A DNA stretch of 17,181 bases, from NCBI RefSeq assembly GCF_024708915.1, contig NZ_JANJXQ010000056.1, forward strand, positions 1 to 17,181, written 5' to 3'. The position numbers were made by a program, and so were the translations under genes. The stretch comes from Thiobacillus sp. Its GTDB lineage: Bacteria > Pseudomonadota > Gammaproteobacteria > Burkholderiales > Thiobacillaceae. The notes beneath the pieces were generated by a model. It worked only from the letters and a program-made list of their open reading frames with translations, ran no database searches and was not told the origin of the DNA. Position 1 is the first letter of the stretch. Each line of letters opens with the position of its first letter. This document shows positions 6,116-13,323 of the stretch, piece after piece.

Positions 6116-7549
6116 ATGAAACACAGCCTTCAACTCAAACTCGGTCAACACCTTGCCCTGACGCCGCAACTGCAGCAGTCGATCCGGCTGCTGCAGTTGT
6201 CGACGCTGGAATTGAACCAGGAGCTGGAGCAGATACTGCAGGACAACCCGCTGCTGGAACGCGAGGACGAAGACGAAGCCGGTTACGCCGTTGCCGACGC
6301 ACCAGCGCATACCGCCGAAGCCGAAACGCAAAGCACGGAAACGCCTGCGCCGGAAAATGTCGAATCCGAACCATCCACCGCACTGGACGATGCCGACTGG
6401 AACGACTACAGCGCAGCGAGCGGCGACGACGAAGACAACGACTATGCGCAGGGCTCGGTTTCGGGCGCGACCTTGCGCGAACACCTGCTGAACCAGTTGA
6501 TCGTCAGTCCGCTCACCCTGCGCGACCGCACCCTGGTCGCCGCACTGATCGACGACCTCGACGAAGCCGGTTTCCTCACCCAGCCGCTGGCGGACATCGT
6601 CGTCGGCCTGCAGGCCGAACTCGAAGAACTCGAACCCGAAGAAGTCGAGACCGCGCTCAAGCATCTGCAAAACATGGATCCGACCGGAGTCGGCGCACGC
6701 AATCTGGCCGAATGCCTGACCCTGCAACTGCGCGCCCTGCCGCCCGACACCCCGGTGCGCGATGCGGCCATGCGTCTGACCACGCATTATCTCGATCTGC
6801 TGGCCGCACGCGACGTCGGCAAGCTGAAGAAAATGCTCGGTATCGACGACCTCACGCTGCGCGCCGCCCGTTCCCTGATTCTTTCGCTCAACCCGCGTCC
6901 GGGTGCAGCTTTCGGCGCCGACGAAACACACTACGTCATCCCGGACGTGTATGTGCGCAAGGTCAAGGGCATGTGGATCGCCAGCCTCAACGCCGACGCC
7001 ATGCCCAAGCTGCGCGTCAACCGCGTCTATGCCGACATCCTGGCGCGCCACCGCGAGTCCGGCGGCAGCCAGCTGGCCAGCCAGCTGCAGGAGGCGCGCT
7101 GGCTGATCAAGAACGTGCAGCAGCGCTTCGACACCATCCTGCGCGTTTCGCAGGCTATCGTCGACCGCCAGAAACATTTCTTCGAGCACGGCGAGGTGGC
7201 GATGCGGCCGCTGGTGCTGCGCGAGATCGCCGACGTGGTGGAGCTGCACGAATCGACCATTTCGCGCGTCACCACGCAAAAATTCATGATGACGCCGCGC
7301 GGGCTGTACGAACTGAAATATTTCTTCGGCAGCCACGTCGCCACCGATAGCGGCGGCGCCTGCTCGTCGACCGCCATTCGCGCGCTCATCAAGCAACTGG
7401 TCGCCGCGGAAAACGGCAAGAAACCGCTGTCCGACGGCCAGCTGGCCGAGGTGCTCGGCCAGCAGGGCATCGTGGTGGCCCGCCGCACGGTTGCCAAGTA
7501 TCGCGAATCGCTGCAGATCCCGCCCGCCAACATGCGCCGCGCGCTTTGA
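6116..7549 (+). CDS. rpoN: RNA polymerase sigma-54 factor
   Basis: RpoN directs RNA polymerase to -24/-12 promoters and needs an AAA+ activator for open-complex formation. The 477-residue protein shows the full layout. Region I (about 1-50) is Gln/Leu-rich and begins MKHSLQLKLGQHLALTPQLQ. An acidic region II (about 52-115) follows, then the core-binding domain, a helix-turn-helix at REIADVVELHESTISR that contacts the -12 element, and the RpoN box ARRTVAKYRE (455-464) that reads -24. The length is normal. The position after lptB and before hpf-ptsN matches the conserved proteobacterial cluster. No clear ribosome site precedes the ATG, which lies 15 bases after the sigma-54 motif; control may therefore be autogenous. 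Confidence 0.98.
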   Translation: MKHSLQLKLGQHLALTPQLQQSIRLLQLSTLELNQELEQILQDNPLLEREDEDEAGYAVADAPAHTAEAETQSTETPAPENVESEPSTALDDADWNDYSAASGDDEDNDYAQGSVSGATLREHLLNQLIVSPLTLRDRTLVAALIDDLDEAGFLTQPLADIVVGLQAELEELEPEEVETALKHLQNMDPTGVGARNLAECLTLQLRALPPDTPVRDAAMRLTTHYLDLLAARDVGKLKKMLGIDDLTLRAARSLILSLNPRPGAAFGADETHYVIPDVYVRKVKGMWIASLNADAMPKLRVNRVYADILARHRESGGSQLASQLQEARWLIKNVQQRFDTILRVSQAIVDRQKHFFEHGEVAMRPLVLREIADVVELHESTISRVTTQKFMMTPRGLYELKYFFGSHVATDSGGACSSTAIRALIKQLVAAENGKKPLSDGQLAEVLGQQGIVVARRTVAKYRESLQIPPANMRRAL

Positions 7550-7558
7550 TCGCAAAGG

Positions 7559-7585
7559 CTTTTCGCGCGGCGCCCGCCCGAAAAG
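7559..7585 (+). other. Stem-loop directly after rpoN
   Basis: CTTTTCG (7559-7565) pairs with CGAAAAG (7579-7585). Inside it GCGG (7567-7570) pairs with CCGC (7574-7577) around a CGC loop, with one C-C mismatch between the two helices. It starts nine bases after the rpoN stop codon. No T-run follows, so it is a poor intrinsic terminator and more likely a processing or 3'-end-protecting structure between rpoN and hpf. Confidence 0.5.
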
Positions 7586-7707
7586 GCGCCCCACGCTTGA
7601 ATGTGTCCGGCTTTCGCTCCACAATGAAATCGAGCGTGACGAATCGCTCCTGAAGCCGGAACAGAACACCGGCACTCAGTATTTTTCAGCAGACTCTAGG
7701 AGGCTCT

Positions 7708-8043
7708 ATGAATTTGAAGATTTCCGGTCATCACCTGGAAGTGACCCCAGCCATCCGCGACTATGTTTCCGAGAAGCTCGACCGCGTCAAGCGCCATTTC
7801 GACCACGTCATCAACCTGAACGTCATCATGCAGGTGGAAAAGCTGGTGCACAAAGCGGAGGCCACATTGCACGTCAAGGGCCATGATTTCCATGCCAGCA
7901 GCGAAGACGGCAACATGTACGCCGCGATCGATCTGCTGGCCGACAAACTGGACCGCCAGATCGTCAAGCACAAGGAAAAAATCTCGGATGTCCATCAGGA
8001 CGGCGGCAGTTTGAAGCATCAACCGACGGAAAGCGCCGCCTGA
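7708..8043 (+). CDS. hpf: Ribosome hibernation promoting factor (HPF/RaiA family)
   Basis: HPF binds the 30S subunit near the mRNA/tRNA channel and promotes inactive 100S ribosome dimers in stationary phase. The 111-residue protein begins MNLKISGHHLEVTPAIRDYV, continues with KLDRVKRHFDHV and ends its fold near DRQIVKHKEK. This is the short-HPF beta-alpha-beta fold without the long C-terminal domain, plus about 15 extra polar residues at the C-terminus. AGGAGG at 7698-7703 is the strongest Shine-Dalgarno seen in the window, in keeping with high expression. The 158-base gap after rpoN holds two stem-loops (7559-7585 and GCCGG/CCGGC at 7655-7673). A separate promoter is likely; a weak candidate pair is TTGAAT (7598-7603) and CACAAT (7620-7625). 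Confidence 0.95.
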   Translation: MNLKISGHHLEVTPAIRDYVSEKLDRVKRHFDHVINLNVIMQVEKLVHKAEATLHVKGHDFHASSEDGNMYAAIDLLADKLDRQIVKHKEKISDVHQDGGSLKHQPTESAA

Positions 8044-8074
8044 CGCCGAACCGCTTGCATCAAGGCCACGCGTG

Positions 8075-8098
8075 CCGGAGGCAGTTTGCCGCCTCCGG
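8075..8098 (+). other. Stem-loop between hpf and ptsN
   Basis: CCGGAGGC (8075-8082) and GCCTCCGG (8091-8098) form a perfect 8-bp GC-rich stem with the loop AGTTTGCC. It lies 32 bases after the hpf stop and four bases before the -10 TATAAT. There is no T-run, so it is not a textbook terminator; it may limit read-through from hpf or stabilise the hpf 3' end. Confidence 0.5.
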
Positions 8099-8101
8099 GC
8101 G

Positions 8102-8107
8102 TATAAT
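8102..8107 (+). promoter_or_regulatory. Perfect sigma-70 -10 (TATAAT) ahead of ptsN
   Basis: TATAAT lies 39 bases before the ptsN ATG, giving a leader of about 33 bases. No matching -35 is found 16-18 bases upstream because the stem-loop at 8075-8098 occupies that region. In the leader, GCCGG (8116-8120) can pair with CCGGC at either 8130-8134 or 8142-8146. The second of these abuts the ATG, so two exclusive structures are possible. Confidence 0.45.
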
Positions 8108-8146
8108 CTGCAGGTGCCGGATTTTCCAACCGGCTTTGCAACCGGC

Positions 8147-8602
8147 ATGAACCTAATCGCCCCCCTCATCACCCCCGACACCACCTTGCTGGATGTGAGC
8201 TTTACCAGCAAGAAAAAACTGTTCGAACACGCAGCCGAATTGTTCGCCAGAACCCACGCGCTCAAGGCCTCGGATATTTTCACCAGCCTGTTCGAGCGCG
8301 AACGCCTCGGGTCGACCGCGCTCGGCCACGGAATCGCCATTCCGCACGGCCGCATCAAGGGCCTGAAGGAGGCCGGCGGCGCATTTTACCGGCTGCAAAC
8401 CCCGCTGGAATTCGACGCCCCCGACAACCAGCCGGTTTCCCTGTGCTTCATCTTGCTGGTTCCCCAGGACGCCAACGAACGCCACCTGCAAATCCTCGGG
8501 GAGCTGGCGCAGCTGTTCGGCGACGACGCCATGCGCGCGAAAATGCTGGCCGCCGCCGCCCCGCACGACCTCATTGCGCTGCTCGGCGCATGGACGAGCT
8601 AA
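8147..8602 (+). CDS. ptsN: Nitrogen PTS EIIA component
   Basis: PtsN (EIIA-Ntr) is the terminal phospho-acceptor of the nitrogen phosphotransferase chain. It regulates other proteins by its phosphorylation state and does not transport sugar. The 151-residue protein is an EIIA type-2 domain beginning MNLIAPLITPDTTLLDV. The phosphorylated histidine is His67 in IAIPHGRIKG. The ATG at 8147 is chosen because this is the conserved family N-terminus; the frame upstream (from 8072) runs through the -10 and leader. No ribosome site stands out. The 3' end overlaps hprK by 13 bases, indicating coupled expression. Confidence 0.95.
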   Translation: MNLIAPLITPDTTLLDVSFTSKKKLFEHAAELFARTHALKASDIFTSLFERERLGSTALGHGIAIPHGRIKGLKEAGGAFYRLQTPLEFDAPDNQPVSLCFILLVPQDANERHLQILGELAQLFGDDAMRAKMLAAAAPHDLIALLGAWTS

Positions 8603-9540
8603 GCTGCGTTTCGGTTGCAACCCTGTTCCGCGACATGGCGGAACAGCTTGGCCTGCAGTGGGTGGCCGGACTCGACGGCGGCCAGCGCATCCTGTCCTCC
8701 GAAACCATCCAGAAACCGACCCTGGCCCTCATCGGCCACCTGAATTTCGTACACCCGAACCGGGTGCAGGTACTGGGACCCGCCGAAATGGATTACCTGC
8801 GCGGCCTGTCCGAATCCGGCCTGCAGGAAGCCATCGACCACCTGTTTTCGACCGAACTCGCAGCCATCGTCGTCTCCAACGGCGAAACCGTGCCGCCCCT
8901 CTTGAGCGATAGCGCAGAACGCACCGCAACGCCGTTATTCACCTCGAACCTCGCCAGCCCGATCCTGATGTCCTATCTGGGGCATTACCTGACGCAGCAC
9001 CTGGCCGACGCCACGTCGATCCACGGCGTGTTTCTCGAAGTCCTCGGCACCGGCGTGCTCATCAAGGGCGACGCCGGGGTCGGTAAAAGTGAACTGGCGC
9101 TGGAACTCATCACGCGCGGACATCGGCTGGTCGCCGACGACGTGGTCGAATTGAGGCATGTCGCGCCGGAAACGCTGGAAGGCAATTGTCCGCCGCTGAT
9201 CCGTGACTTTCTGGAAGTGCGTGGACTCGGCATCCTCAACATCCGCTACCTGTTCGGCGAAACGGCGGTCAAGCTGCAAAAGAACCTCAAGCTCGTCGTC
9301 GAACTGGTGCATCCGCAGGAAATCGGCGAAGTCGGCCTCAACCGGCTCGATATGGTGGCCTCCACCGAAACCATCCTCGACGTCGCCATTCCCAAGGTGC
9401 GCATCCCGGTAGCGGCGGGCCGCAACCTGGCGGTGCTGGTCGAAGTGGCAGTGCGCAATCACATTCTGAAAAGCCGCGGCATCAACCCGGTCGAGCAGTT
9501 CATCCGGCGCCAGCAGGCCGCCATCGATGGGGGCGACTGA
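8590..9540 (+). CDS. hprK: HPr kinase/phosphorylase
   Basis: HprK phosphorylates a serine of HPr with ATP and also reverses this by phosphorolysis, tuning PTS activity. The 316-residue protein has the usual N-terminal domain (about 1-135) and the C-terminal kinase domain. This carries the catalytic-site HGV with His146, Walker A GDAGVGKS (160-167), VADD (181-184) and the signature [12 protein letters not shown] (208-219). The ATG at 8590 lies inside ptsN; starting there gives the conserved beginning with [11 protein letters not shown] at about 21-31. The start at 8635 is shorter and less likely. The substrate gene ptsH is not in this window, so HPr must be encoded elsewhere. Confidence 0.96.
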   Translation: MDELSCVSVATLFRDMAEQLGLQWVAGLDGGQRILSSETIQKPTLALIGHLNFVHPNRVQVLGPAEMDYLRGLSESGLQEAIDHLFSTELAAIVVSNGETVPPLLSDSAERTATPLFTSNLASPILMSYLGHYLTQHLADATSIHGVFLEVLGTGVLIKGDAGVGKSELALELITRGHRLVADDVVELRHVAPETLEGNCPPLIRDFLEVRGLGILNIRYLFGETAVKLQKNLKLVVELVHPQEIGEVGLNRLDMVASTETILDVAIPKVRIPVAAGRNLAVLVEVAVRNHILKSRGINPVEQFIRRQQAAIDGGD

Positions 9541-9541
9541 G

Positions 9542-10378
9542 ATGCAGATCGTGCTGGTTTCAGGCCTGTCGGGCTCGGGCAAAAGTATCGCCATCGCGGT
9601 ATTGGAAGACGTTGGCTACTACTGCGTCGACAACCTGCCGCTCGCCATGCTGCAGCCGCTGGTCGACTACCTGAAGCGCGAAGGCCACGAGCGCATCGCC
9701 ATCGCCATCGATGCGCGCAGCGGCGCAAGTTTCACGCAGCTGCCGCTAATCGCCGAAACGCTGCGCAACCAGGGCGCCGATCTGCGGGTGATCTTTCTCG
9801 AAGCGAAAACCCTGTCGCTGGTCAAACGCTTTTCCGAAACGCGGCGGCGGCACCCGCTGTCCAGCGACAGCGTTTCGCTGCAGGAGGCCATCCAGCTCGA
9901 ACGCGAGACGCTCGCCGAGATCGCGCCGCTGGCGCACCGCATCGACACCAGCGACCTCTCCGCCTCGGCGCTGCGGCTATGGATCAAGGACCTGATCGGC
10001 CAGGACCGTTCGCGCATCACCCTGCTGTTCGAATCCTTCGGCTTCAAGCACGGCATTCCGCTCGACGCCGATCTGGTGTTCGACATACGCTGCCTGCCCA
10101 ATCCGCATTACGTCGCCGAGTTGCGTCCGCTCACCGGGCGCGACCGGCCGGTGCAGCACTTTCTCGAAGCCAGCGCCGACGCCATGGCGCTGCTGGCCGA
10201 CATCCGCGGCTTTGTCGAAAACTGGCTGCCGTGCTTCATCCGCGACCACCGTGCCTACCTGACCGTGGCCATCGGCTGCACCGGCGGCCAGCACCGCAGC
10301 GTCTATTTCGCCGAAACGCTGGCCGCCGCCTTCCGCGAACGCGAGCAGGTGCTGGTGCGGCACCGCGAACTGAGCTGA
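9542..10378 (+). CDS. rapZ: RNase adapter / nucleotide-binding protein RapZ
   Basis: In E. coli RapZ senses glucosamine-6-phosphate and steers RNase E to the GlmZ small RNA, controlling the first step of amino-sugar and so cell-wall and LPS precursor synthesis. The 278-residue protein has an N-terminal P-loop GLSGSGKS (8-15), [11 protein letters not shown] (23-33), a kinase-like body, and the C-terminal effector domain with the conserved [15 protein letters not shown] (244-258). The ATG at 9542 lies one base after the hprK stop with GGGGG at 9529-9533 as ribosome site; an in-frame ATG at 9527 would add five residues. As far as I recall, betaproteobacteria lack recognisable GlmY/GlmZ, so its RNA partner here is unknown. 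Its stop overlaps the next ATG. Confidence 0.96.
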   Translation: MQIVLVSGLSGSGKSIAIAVLEDVGYYCVDNLPLAMLQPLVDYLKREGHERIAIAIDARSGASFTQLPLIAETLRNQGADLRVIFLEAKTLSLVKRFSETRRRHPLSSDSVSLQEAIQLERETLAEIAPLAHRIDTSDLSASALRLWIKDLIGQDRSRITLLFESFGFKHGIPLDADLVFDIRCLPNPHYVAELRPLTGRDRPVQHFLEASADAMALLADIRGFVENWLPCFIRDHRAYLTVAIGCTGGQHRSVYFAETLAAAFREREQVLVRHRELS

Positions 10379-10740
10379 TGCTGCTGCGTGCCGGCGATAT
10401 CGGCGTGCTGCTGGCGGGCGGCGGCATCGTCGTCGCGCTGGCGGTGTTTGCCTGGAGCGGGGGACGCGGCGACACCGTCGTCATCCGTGCCGCCGGGCAA
10501 GTGGTGGAAACCACGGCGCTCACCCACGCGCAAAGCATTGCCGTTGACGGCCCGCTCGGCACCACGCGGATCGAAATCGAACCCGGCCGCGCCCGTGTGG
10601 CGGCCGATCCTTCGCCGCGCCAGTTGTGCGTGAAGCAGGGCTGGCTCACGCAATCGGGGCAGGCGGCCCTGTGCCTGCCGAATCAGGTCAGCCTCGAAAT
10701 CCGCGGGCATGCCTCGGCCTATGACACACTCGGCTATTGA
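10378..10740 (+). CDS. NusG domain II membrane protein (EetA-like)
   Basis: A 120-residue protein with one membrane segment (about 7-25) and an exported NusG-domain-II (PF07009) beta domain. The family signature is visible as LCVKQGWL (83-90) and CLPNQVSLEIRG (99-110), with cysteines 84 and 99. In the family as I remember it the first part reads roughly CPxxxCVKxG. Here the position of the first cysteine is serine (DPSPRQLC), so only two cysteines remain. The ATG overlaps the rapZ TGA by one base. The next gene, a Gx transporter, overlaps its end. The same two-family pair is, from memory, EetA/EetB in Gram-positive flavin-based extracellular electron transfer loci. The biochemical role is unknown. 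Confidence 0.85.
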   Translation: MLLRAGDIGVLLAGGGIVVALAVFAWSGGRGDTVVIRAAGQVVETTALTHAQSIAVDGPLGTTRIEIEPGRARVAADPSPRQLCVKQGWLTQSGQAALCLPNQVSLEIRGHASAYDTLGY

Positions 10741-11290
10741 GTTGCCCGTCACCGCGGACGACCGCCGCATCGCGCGGCTGGCGGCACTGGCGATCGGCCT
10801 GACGCTGGCCGAAGCGGCGATCCCCAGCCCCATCCCGGGGGTGAAACCCGGACTCGCCAACATCGTCGTCCTGCTGGTGCTGCTGCAGCACGGCTGGCGC
10901 GCGGCGGCCTGGGTATCGGGTTTGCGCGTGCTGGCCGGCAGTCTGCTGCTGGGCAGCCTGTTTGCGCCGGGCTTCTGGCTGTCGGCGGCCGGCGCGCTCG
11001 CCAGTCTGGCGGTGCTGGCACTGGCGCGCCACCTGCCCGCGCGCGCATTCGGCCCGGTCAGCCTGTCAGTGCTGGCGGCGTGGGGGCACATCGGCGGACA
11101 GCTTGCACTGGCAGGCGCATGGCTGCTGCCGGGCGCAGCGCTCATCAAACTGCTGCCGGTGTTTGCCGCCGCCGCGCTGGTTTTCGGTGCAGTCAACGGC
11201 GTCATCGTGGCGCGCCTGCTTGCCGCTCCGGAAGCGGACGGGCAATCGCCGCCCGGCATCGCAGCGGGCGCCCGCAAGCGTCAGGTGTGA
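10721..11290 (+). CDS. Gx transporter / heptaprenyl diphosphate synthase component I family (EetB-like)
   Basis: A 189-residue, very hydrophobic protein with five or six membrane segments. The family motif PGVKPGLANI (39-48) follows the first segment. The fold resembles S-components of ECF vitamin transporters; the old name heptaprenyl diphosphate synthase component I comes from gene neighbourhood, and the substrate is not established. The ATG at 10721 overlaps the NusG-II gene by 20 bases; an in-frame ATG at 10709 would add four residues. Neither has a good ribosome site, so translational coupling with the upstream gene is likely. The C-terminal 20 residues are polar. Pairing with the NusG-II protein suggests joint function at the membrane; the following gene, ubiX, handles flavin and prenyl phosphate. 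Confidence 0.85.
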   Translation: MTHSAIELPVTADDRRIARLAALAIGLTLAEAAIPSPIPGVKPGLANIVVLLVLLQHGWRAAAWVSGLRVLAGSLLLGSLFAPGFWLSAAGALASLAVLALARHLPARAFGPVSLSVLAAWGHIGGQLALAGAWLLPGAALIKLLPVFAAAALVFGAVNGVIVARLLAAPEADGQSPPGIAAGARKRQV

Positions 11291-11354
11291 TCCGTATAGC
11301 CTGATCGGGGCGGCAGAGTAGATTATTGGCGGCATCCAAGCGACAATTCGCGCC

Positions 11355-11972
11355 ATGCACCCGCCCCTCAATACCGTCACCCTCGCGCTTTCCGGCGCTT
11401 CCGGCATGGCCTATGGCCTGCGCCTGCTCGAATGCCTGCTGGCTGCCGACCTGAATGTTTACCTGCTGGTATCGCAGGCCGCCCACCTCGTCGCCAAGCA
11501 GGAGCTCGGCGTGACGCTGCCCGCACGCGCGGGCGATCTCGAGAAGCAGTTGTCCGCAGCCCTCCGTGCAGGCGACGGCCAGCTGCGCGTGTTTGGCCGC
11601 GAAGACTGGAATGCCCCGCTCGCGTCGGGCTCCAACCCGGCCGACGCGATGGTGGTGTGCCCGTGCTCGATGGGCACGCTCGCCGCAATCGCGCACGGCC
11701 TCTCCGACAACCTGATCGAGCGCGCCGCCGACGTCATGCTGAAGGAACAGAAGAAGCTGATCCTCGTTCCGCGCGAAGCGCCGTTTTCCACTCTGCACCT
11801 GGAAAACATGCTGGCGCTGTCGAGGATGAACGCCGTCATCCTGCCCGCCAACCCCGGCTTCTATCACTGGCCACAAAGCGTCGAGGATATCGTCGACTTC
11901 GTCGTCGCGCGCATCCTCGATCAACTGGGCATCCAGCACGCGCTGATGGCGCGGTGGGGCGACGACCATTGA
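11355..11972 (+). CDS. ubiX: Flavin prenyltransferase UbiX
   Basis: UbiX joins dimethylallyl (mono)phosphate to FMN, making prenylated FMN, the cofactor of UbiD decarboxylases such as the one in ubiquinone synthesis. The 205-residue protein shows the flavoprotein pattern [10 protein letters not shown] (12-21), [15 protein letters not shown] (101-115) around the [12 protein letters not shown] (137-145) and LPANPGFY (163-170). The length is typical. The ATG at 11355 follows a 64-base gap without a ribosome site; TAGATT at 11319-11324 could be a weak -10. ubiD is not in the window. The stop overlaps the TTG start of the LON-domain gene as TTGA. Confidence 0.96.
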   Translation: MHPPLNTVTLALSGASGMAYGLRLLECLLAADLNVYLLVSQAAHLVAKQELGVTLPARAGDLEKQLSAALRAGDGQLRVFGREDWNAPLASGSNPADAMVVCPCSMGTLAAIAHGLSDNLIERAADVMLKEQKKLILVPREAPFSTLHLENMLALSRMNAVILPANPGFYHWPQSVEDIVDFVVARILDQLGIQHALMARWGDDH

Positions 11973-12565
11973 GCGCCACGCCCAGCCAGGCCAGGTTGCC
12001 GCTATTCCCGCTCAATACCGTGATCTTCCCGGGCGGGCAGCTGCCGCTGCGGATTTTCGAGCAGCGCTATCTCGGCATGGTCAAACAGGCCATTGCCGAA
12101 AGCACGCCGTTCGGCATCTGCGCCATTCGCGAGGGCGCCGAGAGCGGCCCCCCTGCCGTTCCCTACCCGGTCGGCACGCTTGTCCGCGTCACCGACTGGG
12201 ACATGCCGCAAACCGGCATCCTGCATATCGGCACCCAGGCGCAGGAACGCTTCGTCATCCGCAGCACCCATACCGAGCCCGGCGGCCTGCTGATCGGCGC
12301 GGTGGAAGCCGTCAGCAGCGAGGCCGCCACCGCGGTCCCGGAAGAACTGGAACTTGCCGTCGAGATCCTGCGCCACATCATCGACGAATACGGCGACACG
12401 CGTTTCCCCGCGCCGCACGAATTCGACAACGCCGTATGGGTGGGCTACCGGCTGTCCGAAGTGCTGCCGCTCAAGCTTTCCATCAAGCAGAGTCTGCTGG
12501 AAATGAATGACAGCGTGACGCGTCTGCGCATCCTCACCGAATTCCTCAGAAAGCAGACCAACTGA
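11969..12565 (+). CDS. LON substrate-binding domain protein (TTG start)
   Basis: A 198-residue stand-alone Lon N-terminal (LON/PUA-like) domain beginning [20 protein letters not shown]. It continues [10 protein letters not shown] and ends in a helical bundle ([29 protein letters not shown]). It has no AAA+ or protease part. Proteins of this kind are thought to bind peptides or proteins; the function is unknown. There is no ATG before the conserved core. TTG at 11969 overlaps the ubiX stop by four bases and has GGTGGGG (11953-11959) at good spacing, so TTG is the likely start; a second TTG at 11996 would cut into the conserved first strand. Its stop overlaps the ATG of the next gene by one base. 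Confidence 0.88.
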   Translation: MSATPSQARLPLFPLNTVIFPGGQLPLRIFEQRYLGMVKQAIAESTPFGICAIREGAESGPPAVPYPVGTLVRVTDWDMPQTGILHIGTQAQERFVIRSTHTEPGGLLIGAVEAVSSEAATAVPEELELAVEILRHIIDEYGDTRFPAPHEFDNAVWVGYRLSEVLPLKLSIKQSLLEMNDSVTRLRILTEFLRKQTN

Positions 12566-13113
12566 TGGCACGCTTCTATCCCGTACTCGAAGCCAGACAC
12601 CGTGCTTTCATCGCCGCACAGAAACTGTTCTTCACTGCCACCGGCACCGCCGCCAGCCGCATCAACCTGTCGCCCAAGGGAATGGACAGTCTGCGTGTGC
12701 TTTCCGACACCCGCGTCGCCTATCTCGACCTCACCGGCAGCGGCAACGAAACCGCCGCCCATCTGGCGCACGATGGCCGCATGACACTGATGTTCTGCAG
12801 CTTCGACGCCGACCCGCTGATACTGCGGCTGTATGGACGCGGCCGCGCCGTGCGCCGGCAGGATGCCGAATGGGGCGAGTTGCGCCGCCATTTTCCCGCT
12901 CTTCCCGGCGAGCGCCAGCTCATCGTCCTCGACATCGAATCGGTACAGACCTCGTGCGGTTACGCCGTGCCAAGGTACACCTACGCAGGCGAACGCGACA
13001 CGCTGGCACGCTGGGTCGACAAGAAAGGCCCGCTCGGCCTGCTGGATTACTGGCGCGAAAAGAATCAACTCAGCATCGACGGTCTACCCACCGGTTTACT
13101 GGAGGATGCATGA
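12565..13113 (+). CDS. Pyridoxamine 5'-phosphate oxidase-fold protein
   Basis: A 182-residue PPOX-class split-barrel protein. Family features are FFTATGTAASRINLSPKG (22-39), the strand VAYLDLTGSGNETAAHL, and LRLYGRGRAV (88-97). Later come SCGYAVPRYTY and a C-terminal RDTLARWVDKKG. Such proteins bind FMN or a related flavin and reduce or oxidise varied substrates; true PdxH activity is unlikely, because this branch lacks the PdxH C-terminal domain. The ATG overlaps the LON gene stop by one base, so both belong to the ubiX-led operon. The substrate cannot be told from sequence. Confidence 0.85.
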   Translation: MARFYPVLEARHRAFIAAQKLFFTATGTAASRINLSPKGMDSLRVLSDTRVAYLDLTGSGNETAAHLAHDGRMTLMFCSFDADPLILRLYGRGRAVRRQDAEWGELRRHFPALPGERQLIVLDIESVQTSCGYAVPRYTYAGERDTLARWVDKKGPLGLLDYWREKNQLSIDGLPTGLLEDA

Positions 13114-13316
13114 TGAAAGCGACCCTGATTCCGCTCGTATTGATCCTGGCCGGCTGCGATCCCACCCCGCCGCCACACCCGGAAACCGAACGCACCCCCA
13201 GCCCGGCATTCGCAACGCAGGCTCAGGCGCTGGAAAAAGCGCGCGCGGTGGAAGCCCGGCTGATGGATGCGGCGGAGGCGCAGCGCACGCAGACGGAAAG
13301 CGCGACGCCGCCGTAA
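13113..13316 (+). CDS. Small predicted lipoprotein
   Basis: A 67-residue lipoprotein precursor. Its signal MKATLIPLVLILAGCD has the lipobox LAGC with the lipidated cysteine at 15. Asp at +2 is the classical inner-membrane retention signal in enterobacteria. The mature part has a Pro-rich stretch (DPTPPPHP), then a charged amphipathic helix (about 40-60), and ends Pro-Pro. GGAGG at 13101-13105 is a strong ribosome site. The ATG at 13113 overlaps the stop of the preceding gene, and an ATG three bases earlier is equally possible. I recognise no family; small lipoproteins like this are easily missed by gene callers. Confidence 0.75.
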   Translation: MKATLIPLVLILAGCDPTPPPHPETERTPSPAFATQAQALEKARAVEARLMDAAEAQRTQTESATPP

Positions 13317-13323
13317 GTAGGTG

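Noticed and set aside
5990..7675. 561-codon minus-strand open frame opposite rpoN
   Set aside because: Composition is typical of an antisense shadow, and rpoN is intact on the plus strand.
7669..7690. Possible sigma-54 promoter before hpf (GGCAC followed by TTTTTC)
   Set aside because: With correct spacing the -12 position reads TT and not GC, so the essential dinucleotide is missing.
7655..7690. Intrinsic terminator before hpf
   Set aside because: The stem is only 5 bp and the T-run starts several bases beyond it.
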